NCBI GenBank assembly: GCA_009992235.1
Contig: JAACVZ010000003.1
Location: 1 to 64,000, forward strand
DNA length: 64,000 nt
Source: Candidatus Saccharimonadota bacterium
Lineage (GTDB): Bacteria; Patescibacteriota; Saccharimonadia; Saccharimonadales; Saccharimonadaceae
Direction: 5' to 3'
A model generated the notes under the pieces. That model searched no databases. It was given only the letters and a program-made list of their open reading frames with translations, and was not told the DNA's origin. A program made the translations under genes and the position numbers. This document shows positions 11,038-17,682 of this stretch, piece after piece. The number at the start of each line of letters is the position of its first letter. Position 1 is the stretch's first letter.

Positions 11038-11345
11038 TGTGAACCAAGAACAGCGTACCGCTGCGGACTATCTGACCGCTCCGGGAAAACCCAGAGCAAC
11101 CGTTTGCTCATAGTCCTCTGTTCCGGCGATACGCCACGTAGTTTCATTGCTTTTTCTGGAAAAGAAAACAAGGATTAACGTGACGTATCGGTACTAACAG
11201 GACAAACGCTTTTGGCGGAGCATCGGTCCCGCCAACTAGAATGTAAAAAGGTGCGTGTACCTCAAGGTGAGGATACAGTTTCATTCTCCGGACGGTACCG
11301 ACTTTCCGTCAAAAGGACGGTCAGTGAAGATACAAGATTTTATGA
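11038..11345 (+). ncRNA. Candidate large structured RNA, family unknown
   Basis: No convincing ORF, but nested inverted repeats fill the segment: GAACAG...CTGTTC enclosing GGACTAT...ATAGTCC, itself enclosing GGG-AAAA-CCC and GAGCAA-CCG-TTTGCTC; CGATACG..ACGT...ACGT..CGTATCG around a TTTTC/GAAAA hairpin; GGCGG...CCGCC; TGTA-CCTCA-AGG-TGAGG-A-TACA; CCGTC-AAAAG-GACGG. Loops are A-rich on the plus strand, favouring plus-strand transcription. A weak promoter (TTGCAG, 17 nt, ATTATT at 11004-11032) precedes it. The 3' end is uncertain; T-rich sequence follows at 11360-11400. Not RNase P, tmRNA or SRP RNA by motif. Confidence 0.55.
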
Positions 11346-12066
11346 TGTTAAGGTGTGTGGTGGCTTTTGTTTGTTTTGTTTAAAAGCTTGTTTTTACTCT
11401 AGCATAACCTCTTTGGTAGGTCAACCGTTTTTAACGGGTATATTGTAGTAGTATTCACAATAGCGTGCTTAATGTATTAGCTATTACAGATGAGAGTACG
11501 TACTCGATGTTATAAATACTACGTTGTAGCATGTACTTCTGACATGCGCCATTGTGCCGTCATTACGACAAAATCACATATAAATGATCCTCATCTCCAC
11601 TAGCCTGTCGCTATTTTCAGCCGCCCGTGCGCTAACGGACATTGCACGTATACACACTAAGTCGGACATGCCCACATAAATCATCCCGCGCTCGAACCGC
11701 GAGGCCATAACACTACGTACGTGAAATGTGCACCACAAAAGTATCTGACTGACTTTGGGCCGCACAGGTCCAAGCTCGAACTAACACGCACGTTATGTCG
11801 TAGCGCTATGAAGCCGAACGTATATATCGACGTACCCGCAACGACCCGATTCTAGACCCATTGCTGCGACGCCAGCCTGTTCTGCGCACAGCCTACAATC
11901 GCCCAGCTAGAATCCAAGCCCGCACAACCCACCCATAGCGTACGAAGACGACCGATTAACACAAGAAAAACGAACATACCCTTTCCGCTAGCTGAACACA
12001 TAGACGTTGCCGGCAATTATTACTTTTTTGTGACGTATTTTCTATAAAAAATGTATGAAAAAGTTA
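11346..12066. other. ORF-free region with small palindromes
   Basis: About 720 bases without a credible gene on either strand. After a T-rich stretch (11360-11400) there are several short palindromes: GAGTACGTACTC, CTAC-gtt-GTAG and GCATGT...ACATGC between about 11488 and 11552, and CGTGC...GCACG near 11630. They could extend the upstream RNA or be remnants of decayed sequence. Short reading frames here have no ribosome-binding sites or recognisable domains. Confidence 0.5.
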
Positions 12067-12095
12067 TTGACACAAGCGGAATTTCGTCATACTAT
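12067..12095 (+). promoter_or_regulatory. Strong promoter of a small RNA
   Basis: TTGACA, 17-nt spacer, TACTAT: consensus -35 and good -10. It drives a short transcript that ends at a terminator about 100 nt on, with no ORF between. Confidence 0.8.
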
Positions 12096-12101
12096 AGGGG
12101 T

Positions 12102-12198
12102 AGTTCCTGAATAAATAAATTGTCCAGGGGCCCAAAACAAAAAACAACGAAAAACTCCACAATAGACGACCGTTCCTCGCAGGCGGTCGTCTTGTTTT
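12102..12198 (+). ncRNA. Putative ~97-nt small RNA
   Basis: Bounded by the promoter at 12067-12095 and by an intrinsic terminator (AGACGACCG, 11-nt loop, CGGTCGTCT, then TGTTTT, 12164-12198). The body is unstructured and A-rich (CCAAAACAAAAAACAACG), like a trans-acting or protein-binding sRNA. No ATG occurs in it. It is convergent with tmRNA, whose terminator is 27 bases further on. Confidence 0.65.
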
Positions 12199-12224
12199 AT
12201 GCCTTATGCCACTGAAACGGCAAC

Positions 12225-12249
12225 AAAAAACCGCCCTTACATGGGCGGC
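12225..12249 (-). terminator. tmRNA terminator
   Basis: On the minus strand CCGCCC-ATGTAA-GGGCGG followed by TTTTTTG, a textbook intrinsic terminator beginning 12 nt after the CCA end of tmRNA. Confidence 0.9.
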
Positions 12250-12260
12250 GTTTATATTCA

Positions 12261-12665
12261 TGGTGGAGCTGTCGGGTACTGCCCCCGAGTCCAAAAGGTA
12301 ACCGGTTATTCGTCTTCAAGCATAGTCACATGATTCTTTTTAGAACTCCCAGACCTTCGTATGTGACGCACATGGTCCGTTCGTTCCGCCAGGAAATGTC
12401 CCCCTACAACCCTGACTGCACAGATGTATGGGTAAGAAGCATGAGTATAACACCAGATCTCCTATGCTTCCTGAGAGAATCTGATGGTTGCGGCAACTAG
12501 GCTACAACTGGCGCAAAAACAGGGACACGGAAAGCGTTAGCCAACTGTGCGAATCCTGATTTTACTTTAGCAAATGTGTTTGCAATTAAATAAACACCTT
12601 ACGAGTGTAAAACGGCTTGCAGAATAACTTGTTAAATTCCTCTTGTCGAAAGCTAATTCAGCCCC
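12261..12665 (-). ncRNA. ssrA: Transfer-messenger RNA
   Basis: 405-nt tmRNA that rescues stalled ribosomes with SmpB. The 5' end GGGGCTG pairs with CAGCTCC before the encoded ACCA 3' end to form the acceptor stem, and the 3' T-arm-like segment (GGACTCGGGGGCAGTACCC) is present. The resume codon is GCA at 12583 and the tag reading frame ends at TAG (12499-12497), giving a 28-residue tag that begins ANTFAK and ends FAPVVA. That is much longer than the ~10 residues of E. coli (ANDENYALAA) and lacks the usual LAA end. The remaining sequence carries the pseudoknot region. An extended -10 promoter and a strong terminator frame it. Confidence 0.93.
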
Positions 12666-12676
12666 ACAATCATTCC

Positions 12677-12685
12677 ATTATAGCA
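12677..12685 (-). promoter_or_regulatory. Extended -10 promoter of ssrA
   Basis: TGC-TATAAT on the minus strand; a weak -35 TTCCAT lies 17 nt upstream. Transcription would start a few bases before the mature 5' end at 12665, leaving a short 5' precursor for RNase P. Confidence 0.8.
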
Positions 12686-12694
12686 CATTGACCC

Positions 12695-12724
12695 TTGTTA
12701 TGGAACCATTTCTGAGAATATACT
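12695..12724 (+). promoter_or_regulatory. comM promoter
   Basis: TTGTTA, 18-nt spacer, TATACT. The -10 ends only six bases before the comM ATG, so the transcript probably begins at the A of ATG. Confidence 0.75.
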
Positions 12725-12730
12725 GAGAGG

Positions 12731-14251
12731 ATGATTGCAACTATTCACACAGCCGCCCTTCGTGGCTATACCGGCACGCTTATCGATGTTGAGACTGACA
12801 TGCGTACAGGCCTTCCCGGGGTGCGAATCGTCGGCATGGGCAACAAGTCCATAGATGAAGCTCGCGAGCGCGTCAGAAGTGCCATACGACACGCCTCCCT
12901 TGAGTTTCCGCCCCGTAAACTCACTGTCAATCTGTCACCAGCCGAGTTACCGAAAGAAGGAGCCTACTTCGACCTGCCTATCGCACTTGGCATCCTTACG
13001 GCATCCGGACAACTAAGGCCTGCCGATGTATCCGAAGCAGTGTTCGCCGGCGAACTGGCTCTCGACGGTCGCCTGCGGCCTATTCGCGGGGCAATTATCA
13101 TCGCCGAAACAGCTAAACAGTCCGGGCTGACCAAGGTTTACCTACCCGTCGAGAACGTTCCTCAGGCACAACTGGTTGAGGGTGTAGATGTATACGGCGT
13201 AAGTCATCTCAAGGAGTTATTTCAGCACCTAAAAGGTGTCCACCCCCTCCAACCTTATCGCCAGCAGCTAGCAATAGCAGACAAGCCAACAGAGGTGCAT
13301 GCGTCTCTCGATGAAATCCAAGGGCACGAGCACGCCAAGCGAGCGCTGGCTATCGCCGCTGCCGGTCGGCATAATCTCCTGCTCTCGGGTTCACCCGGAA
13401 CCGGTAAAACGCTGCTCGCCCGAGCTCTTGCCGATCTCCTACCCGGCCTATCGCCCCAAGAAATACGTGAGGCAACAACCCTTCACAGCCTCCGTTACGG
13501 TGAATCTGGCTCTTTACTCACGACACCGCCCTTCAGAATGCCCCATCACAGCACAACCCTCACTGCCCTAATTGGTGGAGGCGCCAGGCCACAGCCGGGT
13601 GAAGTCAGCCTCGCCCATAAGGGGGTGCTGTTTCTTGATGAGCTCCCCGAGTTCTCCCAGGCCTCTCTAGAGGCACTACGCCAACCAATCGAAGATCGAG
13701 TTGTTAGCATCACCCGTGTCTACGAGCGTATCAGCTACCCAGCAGACGTCCTGCTTGTTGCTGCAATGAACCCCTGCCCGTGCGGTTATTACGGCGACGA
13801 GCAAAAAGCCTGTCGATGCCAGCCGTATCATGTCGAAAAATATCAAAAGAAAATATCTGGACCCTTGCGTGATCGTTTTGATATCCATATAAGTGTCAGA
13901 AAGGTGCCTTTCGAACAACTCGTTAACTCTAATACGAAGACATTATCACAACACCACAAGGTGTTAGAGGCAATCATAATGGCAAGAAAACGACAAAAGG
14001 ATAGATATAATCGTAGCGATATATACAACGCGCATGCAACACCCGAAATCATCATGAACACCTTTTTAATCACCCGTGAAGCCGTAGCTTTAGCTCGTCA
14101 GGCAGCGAAGACGCTACAAGTATCTACCCGCGCTTACTATCGCCTGCTTCGAGTCGCAAGAACTATTGCCGACCTTGAAAACGAAGCGAAGGTTGAGGCC
14201 TATCACGTAGCCGAGGCCCTCCAATTTCGAGACCATTCGCCTACCCGATAA
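12731..14251 (+). CDS. comM: ComM/YifB-family Mg-chelatase-like ATPase
   Basis: 506 residues, full length for the YifB/ComM family, AAA+ helicase-like ATPases that promote branch migration of the incoming strand in natural transformation (known for Haemophilus and Vibrio ComM). Domains in order: N-terminal Lon-like ChlI domain (TGLPGVRIVGMGNKSIDEARERVRSAI, SPAELPKEGAYFDLPIALG), AAA+ core with Walker A GSPGTGKT near residue 222, GARPQPGEVSLAHKGVLFLDELPEF (Walker B), a Cys cluster PCPCGYYGDEQKACRC, and the C-terminal helical domain (STRAYYRLLRVARTIADLE). The GAGAGG before ATG overlaps the end of the promoter and may not be transcribed. The presence of a full pilus cluster in the window makes a role in DNA uptake plausible. 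Confidence 0.93.
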   Translation: MIATIHTAALRGYTGTLIDVETDMRTGLPGVRIVGMGNKSIDEARERVRSAIRHASLEFPPRKLTVNLSPAELPKEGAYFDLPIALGILTASGQLRPADVSEAVFAGELALDGRLRPIRGAIIIAETAKQSGLTKVYLPVENVPQAQLVEGVDVYGVSHLKELFQHLKGVHPLQPYRQQLAIADKPTEVHASLDEIQGHEHAKRALAIAAAGRHNLLLSGSPGTGKTLLARALADLLPGLSPQEIREATTLHSLRYGESGSLLTTPPFRMPHHSTTLTALIGGGARPQPGEVSLAHKGVLFLDELPEFSQASLEALRQPIEDRVVSITRVYERISYPADVLLVAAMNPCPCGYYGDEQKACRCQPYHVEKYQKKISGPLRDRFDIHISVRKVPFEQLVNSNTKTLSQHHKVLEAIIMARKRQKDRYNRSDIYNAHATPEIIMNTFLITREAVALARQAAKTLQVSTRAYYRLLRVARTIADLENEAKVEAYHVAEALQFRDHSPTR

Positions 14252-14282
14252 CTAAAACTAATGCGGAAAGGGGTTCTACCCC

Positions 14283-14311
14283 TTGTATTACTGCCCAATA
14301 TTTGATAAAAT
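14283..14311 (+). promoter_or_regulatory. infC operon promoter
   Basis: TTGTAT, 17-nt spacer, TAAAAT, just after a GC-rich hairpin (AAGGGG-TTCTA-CCCCTT, 14268-14284) that may end comM transcription. The leader to the infC start is about 50 nt. Confidence 0.7.
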
Positions 14312-14369
14312 AATCGCTGAGTAACCGCTCATGTGGCACATCTAGCCCACTATAAGCTAAGGAGAGTAT

Positions 14370-14876
14370 ATAAACCAATCAATTCGCATCAACGGGCAGA
14401 TTCGTGCAAATGAACTGCGTGTTATCGGTGAGTCGGGTGAACAACTTGGCGTCCTGAGTCGCAGCGATGCTCTCAAGGCTGCCGAAGAAGCGGGACTTGA
14501 TTTGGTAGAAATCTCTCCAAACGCAGACCCTCCTGTAGCTAAAATCGTCGACTGGGGTAAATTCCAGTATCAGAAGATGAAGGAAGCGAAGAAAAATCGC
14601 CAAAGCAACAAGGCAGGAGAACTCAAACAAATGCGATTTGGTATGAAGATTGGACAGGGCGACCTGGACATCAAGCTTCGCAAAGTACGTGGGTTCCTCG
14701 AAGAGGGTCACAAGGTCCGTCTCCAAGTATTCTACCGCGGTCGCGAGAACGCGCACAGAGAACTCGGATACGTTATGATTAACCGGATCCTTGGATTACT
14801 AGAAGAAGTTGCCGTAAAAGAACATGAGCCACAAATGGCAGGACGAGCGCTTAGCGTCGTCGTAAGGAGTAAGTAA
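14370..14876 (+). CDS. infC: Translation initiation factor IF-3, ATA start codon
   Basis: 168 residues. The IF-3 N-terminal domain (SIRINGQIRANELRVIGESG...LGVLSRSDALKAAEEAGLDLVEISPNADPPV) and C-terminal domain (IKLRKVRGFLEEGHKVRLQVFYRGRENAHRELG) are complete. Translating upstream, the frame is closed by TAA at 14358 and contains no ATG, GTG or TTG before the conserved domain; the only start with a proper Shine-Dalgarno (AAGGAG, 5 nt away) is ATA at 14370. Rare start codons are a known feature of infC (AUU in E. coli) and allow IF-3 to repress its own synthesis. Followed by rpmI and rplT, the canonical operon order. Confidence 0.9.
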   Translation: MNQSIRINGQIRANELRVIGESGEQLGVLSRSDALKAAEEAGLDLVEISPNADPPVAKIVDWGKFQYQKMKEAKKNRQSNKAGELKQMRFGMKIGQGDLDIKLRKVRGFLEEGHKVRLQVFYRGRENAHRELGYVMINRILGLLEEVAVKEHEPQMAGRALSVVVRSK

Positions 14877-14878
14877 TA

Positions 14879-15073
14879 ATGCCCAAAATGAAGACCCACA
14901 AGGGAACTGCAAAGCGTATAAAGATTACCAGTACTGGTAAACTAACGCGTCGCCGTGCATTTGGCGCTCACCTTCTTGCTAAAAAGAGCAAAGGCCGCAA
15001 GCGTCGAATCAACACCACCGCTACCGTCACCGGTGGCACAGCAAAGAACATTAAGCGAGCACTAGGAGTATAG
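14879..15073 (+). CDS. rpmI: 50S ribosomal protein L35
   Basis: 64 residues, very basic, with the L35 signature [29 protein letters not shown] and KSKGRKRRI. Starts two bases after the infC stop; the site AAGGAGTAAGTAAT lies within the infC end. Component of the large subunit; usual partner of L20 in this operon. Confidence 0.96.
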   Translation: MPKMKTHKGTAKRIKITSTGKLTRRRAFGAHLLAKKSKGRKRRINTTATVTGGTAKNIKRALGV

Positions 15074-15074
15074 T

Positions 15075-15416
15075 ATGCGAGTAAAGAAAAGCGTCACCGC
15101 TCGAAATCGTCACAAAAAGATTTTGAAGCAAGCAAAGGGCATGCAACACAACCGCACCCGTAGTTACCGCCTTGCCAAGCAAGCGGTCACCCGTGCACTT
15201 GAATACGCCTACCGCGACCGCCGCAACAAGCGACGCGACTTCCGTTCTTTGTGGATTACCCGCATCAACGCAGCGGCTCGCCTCGAAGGAACCACCTATG
15301 GCAAGCTTATTGCTGGTCTTAAAGGCGCAAACATCGAACTCGATCGCAAGATCCTCTCTGAACTCGCCGTATCTGAGCCAAAAGCCTTCAGCGCAGTTGT
15401 TAAAAGCGCAAAGTAA
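15075..15416 (+). CDS. rplT: 50S ribosomal protein L20
   Basis: 113 residues with typical L20 sequence ([82 protein letters not shown]). Early assembly protein of the 50S subunit; in several bacteria it represses its own operon by binding the leader or the infC-rpmI junction, but no clear mimic of its rRNA site was identified here. One base separates it from rpmI. A bidirectional terminator follows. Confidence 0.96.
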   Translation: MRVKKSVTARNRHKKILKQAKGMQHNRTRSYRLAKQAVTRALEYAYRDRRNKRRDFRSLWITRINAAARLEGTTYGKLIAGLKGANIELDRKILSELAVSEPKAFSAVVKSAK

Positions 15417-15443
15417 TCTTTTTACACACGCGTAAACTAAAAG

Positions 15444-15468
15444 CCACCCCTTCATGGGGTGGTTCTTT
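15444..15468 (+). terminator. Bidirectional terminator between rplT and rnpB
   Basis: CCACCCC-TTCAT-GGGGTGG followed by TTCTTT on the plus strand, and by CTTTTAGTTT on the minus strand, so it can end both rplT and the convergent rnpB transcript. Confidence 0.85.
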
Positions 15469-15469
15469 A

Positions 15470-15804
15470 GTAGCAGCCAGCCTGTAAGCCGGGTTTTGTC
15501 GAGGACGACCATCTATCTAGTCATGCCATTGCTGGCACGATCAAGCGGGTATCGGCCAACGAACGGATCGTTCTTTAATGTTGACCTCCTTGCAGCCGAC
15601 AGGGTTTACCTTCTCCATATGTCACCATATGACGCTGTGGGCTCTTACCCCACTCATTTCACCCTTACCGCTTGCGCGGCGGTTTTGTTTCTGTGGCACT
15701 TTCCCTAGGGTTGCCCCCGGTCGCGGTTAGCGACTGTCGTATCCTGTGCTGCCCGGACTTTCCTCTTGTCAATAAAGACAAGCGGTCGTCTAGCTGACTG
15801 CCAC
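15470..15804 (-). ncRNA. rnpB: RNase P RNA (type A)
   Basis: 335-nt catalytic RNA of RNase P, which matures tRNA 5' ends. Minus-strand landmarks: GAGGAAAGTCCGGGC (CR I), AGGGTGAAATGAGTGGGGTAAGAGCCCAC (in two parts, CR II/III region, given here only as landmarks), and ACAAAACCCGGCTTACAGGC (CR V). P1 is formed by GTGGCAGTCAGC at the 5' end and GCTGGCTGCTAC at the 3' end. The extended -10 TGC-TATAAT (15815-15810) predicts transcription start at 15803, in agreement with P1. It ends at the shared hairpin at 15444-15468. Confidence 0.96.
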
Positions 15805-15846
15805 TTGTAATTATAGCACCTAACCGGGTAACCTTTTACTATCCTT

Positions 15847-15918
15847 CGAAACCGCTTCACGCAGGGTTCGATAAGGGCCTCAGCGCCTTATCTCACTCTG
15901 GCTCCAGATGGTGTTCTC
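15847..15918 (-). repeat. Dispersed palindromic repeat, copy A
   Basis: Minus-oriented copy of a ~72-bp family. Shared elements, read on the minus strand: ACACCATCTG.AGCC, a stem around AAGGCGCTGAGGCCCTT, and GCGTGAAGCGGTTTCG. It faces copy B in inverted orientation; the two are separated by 45 bases of unrelated sequence, so the whole 15840-16040 block is also one large imperfect palindrome. Confidence 0.8.
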
Positions 15919-15963
15919 AGGATAGAAAAGCTTTCCCTTGCAGGTAAACCATCTAATGCTTTT

Positions 15964-16036
15964 GAAGGACACCATCTGCAACCGGGAATATATAAGGCGT
16001 TGAGACCCTTATATATTCCCGCGTGAAGCGGTTCCG
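15964..16036 (+). repeat. Dispersed palindromic repeat, copy B
   Basis: Plus-oriented copy with ACACCATCTGCAACC, a long perfect stem GGAATATATAAGG / CCTTATATATTCC around the conserved loop region CGTTGAGAC, and GCGTGAAGCGGTTCCG. It ends 16 bases from the stop of the Nudix-RNase H gene, i.e. just downstream of that minus-strand gene. Confidence 0.8.
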
Positions 16037-16052
16037 AAAAAGTATTAGGTGG

Positions 16053-16928
16053 TTAACCATTATCCGTATGGGTATCAAGCGTCTTGTTAACCATACCATC
16101 GGCGAGCTGATTTTGTTCCCGGGGAACGTGAGAAAAAGTAACAAGTGTGAAGAATTTCATGAGTTCGCGTATCCGCTCGTGTATGGGCCATAGCTCACGA
16201 TTTTTAATTTTATAATGACCGTTCATTTGATTAACTACGAGCATGCTGTCAATTTTGAAATGCGCTTTCTTAAAACCGAGCTCTTTAGCCGCCTCAAGTC
16301 CCAGTCGGACTCCATGGTATTCGGCTTGATTATTAGTCGTAATACCAAGGAACTCGCCGCCTTCAGCAATAACCTCGCGAGAATTATCAACAATGATAAA
16401 TCCAGCCGCCGACGGCCCAGGATTGCCTCTCGAGCCTCCGTCGGTATATACAATCACCTCATTTTCTGTAGACATTTTAACATCGTTGTCAGAAATATTG
16501 GCAAGGCTTTCATCTGTTATGGTCTCTTGTTTAACGATCCCCAGAAGTAACTGTGTTAAATCGGTGAGTTCGTTCTGCTGTAACGAAGTCATCGGTTTCC
16601 ACAGGTACTTATTATAGTTTCCGCTCAGGCTAACAGGTCGTTGGTCTGGTGTTAACGTCACGGTATAGACAATTACGCCGTATTGAATTGCCCGGTCATC
16701 ATGATCAATATATGTCACAGCATCAAACAGTTGAGCTGCTTGAACATGAAGTCCAGCGTCATCGTGGAGGTAACGTCGAAGCGCATCCTCGGGCTGTTCA
16801 CCGTACGCCAACTTGCCGCCTGGTAATTCATACTTCCCCAGAATGGTCTCGCGACCAGTCGCTCTTTTAAGAATCAGCACTTTGCCGTTATCGTTGATAA
16901 TTGCACGGACCGATAGGCGTTGTTTCAT
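16053..16928 (-). CDS. Nudix domain fused to RNase HI
   Basis: 291 residues. Residues 1-125 are a Nudix fold; the Nudix box reads GGKLAYGEQPEDALRRYLHDDAGL split as G-x5-E-x7-R-Y-L-x-D-D-x-G, so the REx2EE catalytic core has become RY..DD and hydrolysis is doubtful. Residues about 155-285 are RNase H: YTDGGSRGNPGP (first Asp), NNQAEYHG (Glu), KIDSMLVVNQ (Asp) and NQLADGMVN (last Asp) keep the DEDD site, so cleavage of RNA in RNA:DNA hybrids is likely. The leader has TGGTATACT about 28 nt upstream. Fusion could couple RNase H to nucleotide recognition (inference). Confidence 0.88.
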   Translation of the reverse strand: MKQRLSVRAIINDNGKVLILKRATGRETILGKYELPGGKLAYGEQPEDALRRYLHDDAGLHVQAAQLFDAVTYIDHDDRAIQYGVIVYTVTLTPDQRPVSLSGNYNKYLWKPMTSLQQNELTDLTQLLLGIVKQETITDESLANISDNDVKMSTENEVIVYTDGGSRGNPGPSAAGFIIVDNSREVIAEGGEFLGITTNNQAEYHGVRLGLEAAKELGFKKAHFKIDSMLVVNQMNGHYKIKNRELWPIHERIRELMKFFTLVTFSHVPREQNQLADGMVNKTLDTHTDNG

Positions 16929-17043
16929 GTGTTTGTATTGCCCTGTTTACTTTTTCAGTATACCACGCCGTTTTTTCTTCATTAACCCAATATCATACGC
17001 AAAGTTCAAGACTATTTAATGATTAAAGAGGATAATAAAACCT

Positions 17044-17463
17044 ATGACTAGTGAGCAATATAATGGACTTTTTGAGCGGCTTGATGGATTGTCAGGCAAT
17101 ATTGATGCACTGACAGTACGCGTTGATGCGCTAACGGTGCGCGTTAATGCACTGACATTACGTGTAAATGAACTAACGGATCAAGTAAGCTCCCTCACCA
17201 CAATCGCATTAAAGCTGCACGATGAAGTCATTGATCTGAAGAAGATAGCCTTAAAACACAGCGAAGATATTTTCGAACTCAAGGAAGAGTCGCGCGCAAA
17301 CCGTAAGGCGCTTATTGAACATATCGACTCAAGTCGCGAAGAGCATGCGCTCATTCAAAAAAGTATCGAAACGTATATGCTGAATGAACACCAGACCTTC
17401 AAAACGCAATTAAAAAACCACGACTCGCGCATCGCCTCAATAGAGAGAGTCGCCATCTCGTAG
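17044..17463 (+). CDS. Coiled-coil protein with 7-residue repeats
   Basis: 139 residues, entirely helical, no TM or signal. Residues about 20-55 are four near-identical heptads (ALTVRVD/ALTVRVN/ALTLRVN/ELTDQVS) encoded by 21-bp tandem DNA repeats at 17104-17190, followed by more heptads (DEVIDLKKIALKHSEDIFELKE). This pattern is typical of a parallel trimeric or tetrameric coiled coil as in tail-fibre or DUF-type scaffold proteins. AGAGGATAATAAAACCT precedes the ATG. Function unknown; repeats may vary in number between strains. Confidence 0.75.
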   Translation: MTSEQYNGLFERLDGLSGNIDALTVRVDALTVRVNALTLRVNELTDQVSSLTTIALKLHDEVIDLKKIALKHSEDIFELKEESRANRKALIEHIDSSREEHALIQKSIETYMLNEHQTFKTQLKNHDSRIASIERVAIS

Positions 17464-17488
17464 TTATACCGCTAGGCCATAAAGACAC

Positions 17489-17643
17489 AAAAAACCCAGG
17501 AAAGGTACCTTGGGCGAGATGATGTTCCCCGCGTATATGCAAGGTGGATAACCGCAGAACACCTCCTCGGAGATGAACCATTAGGTTTTCCTCATCTATG
17601 ATATCGGAAAATCATTTACGCCTAGGTGGTCCTTACCTGGGTA
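17489..17643 (-). ncRNA. Candidate ~155-nt structured RNA
   Basis: TGGTATAAT (17657-17649 on the minus strand) is an extended -10; transcription from about 17643 would give an RNA whose ends pair (ACCCAGGTAAGG with CCTTTCCTGGGT) and is followed by TTTTTT, so the closing stem doubles as terminator. Inside are GCGTAAATG/CATATACGC, GATG..AACC-TAAT-GGTT-CATC and AGGTG...CACCT. Size and end-pairing recall 6S RNA or a small SRP RNA, but the branched interior and the lack of the SRP GGAAG..AGCA motif argue against both. Confidence 0.6.
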
Positions 17644-17682
17644 TCCTTATTATACCACGCAGATTCTGATGATTCGCTTAAG

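Noticed and set aside
11038-11345. Degenerate group II intron, from the GTGTG start
   Set aside because: No domain V-like hairpin and no reverse transcriptase gene; stems do not follow the six-domain layout.
11212-11448. 78-codon plus-strand frame in the RNA-rich region
   Set aside because: Crosses several stable inverted repeats, has no Shine-Dalgarno or promoter at the start, and its Cys/Phe-rich end comes from T-rich DNA.
11680-11710. T-arm-like GGTTCGAG segment on the minus strand
   Set aside because: No matching acceptor, D or anticodon arm around it; loop and stem do not fit canonical tRNA positions.
15840-16040. Insertion sequence bounded by inverted repeats
   Set aside because: The repeats are themselves palindromic elements with no transposase between them and no target duplications visible.
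17104-17190. CRISPR array, because of regular short repeats
   Set aside because: Units are 21 bp without spacers and lie inside an open frame encoding heptads; no cas genes are in the window.
17489-17643. SRP 4.5S RNA
   Set aside because: The conserved GGAAG...AGCA internal loop of SRP domain IV is missing.
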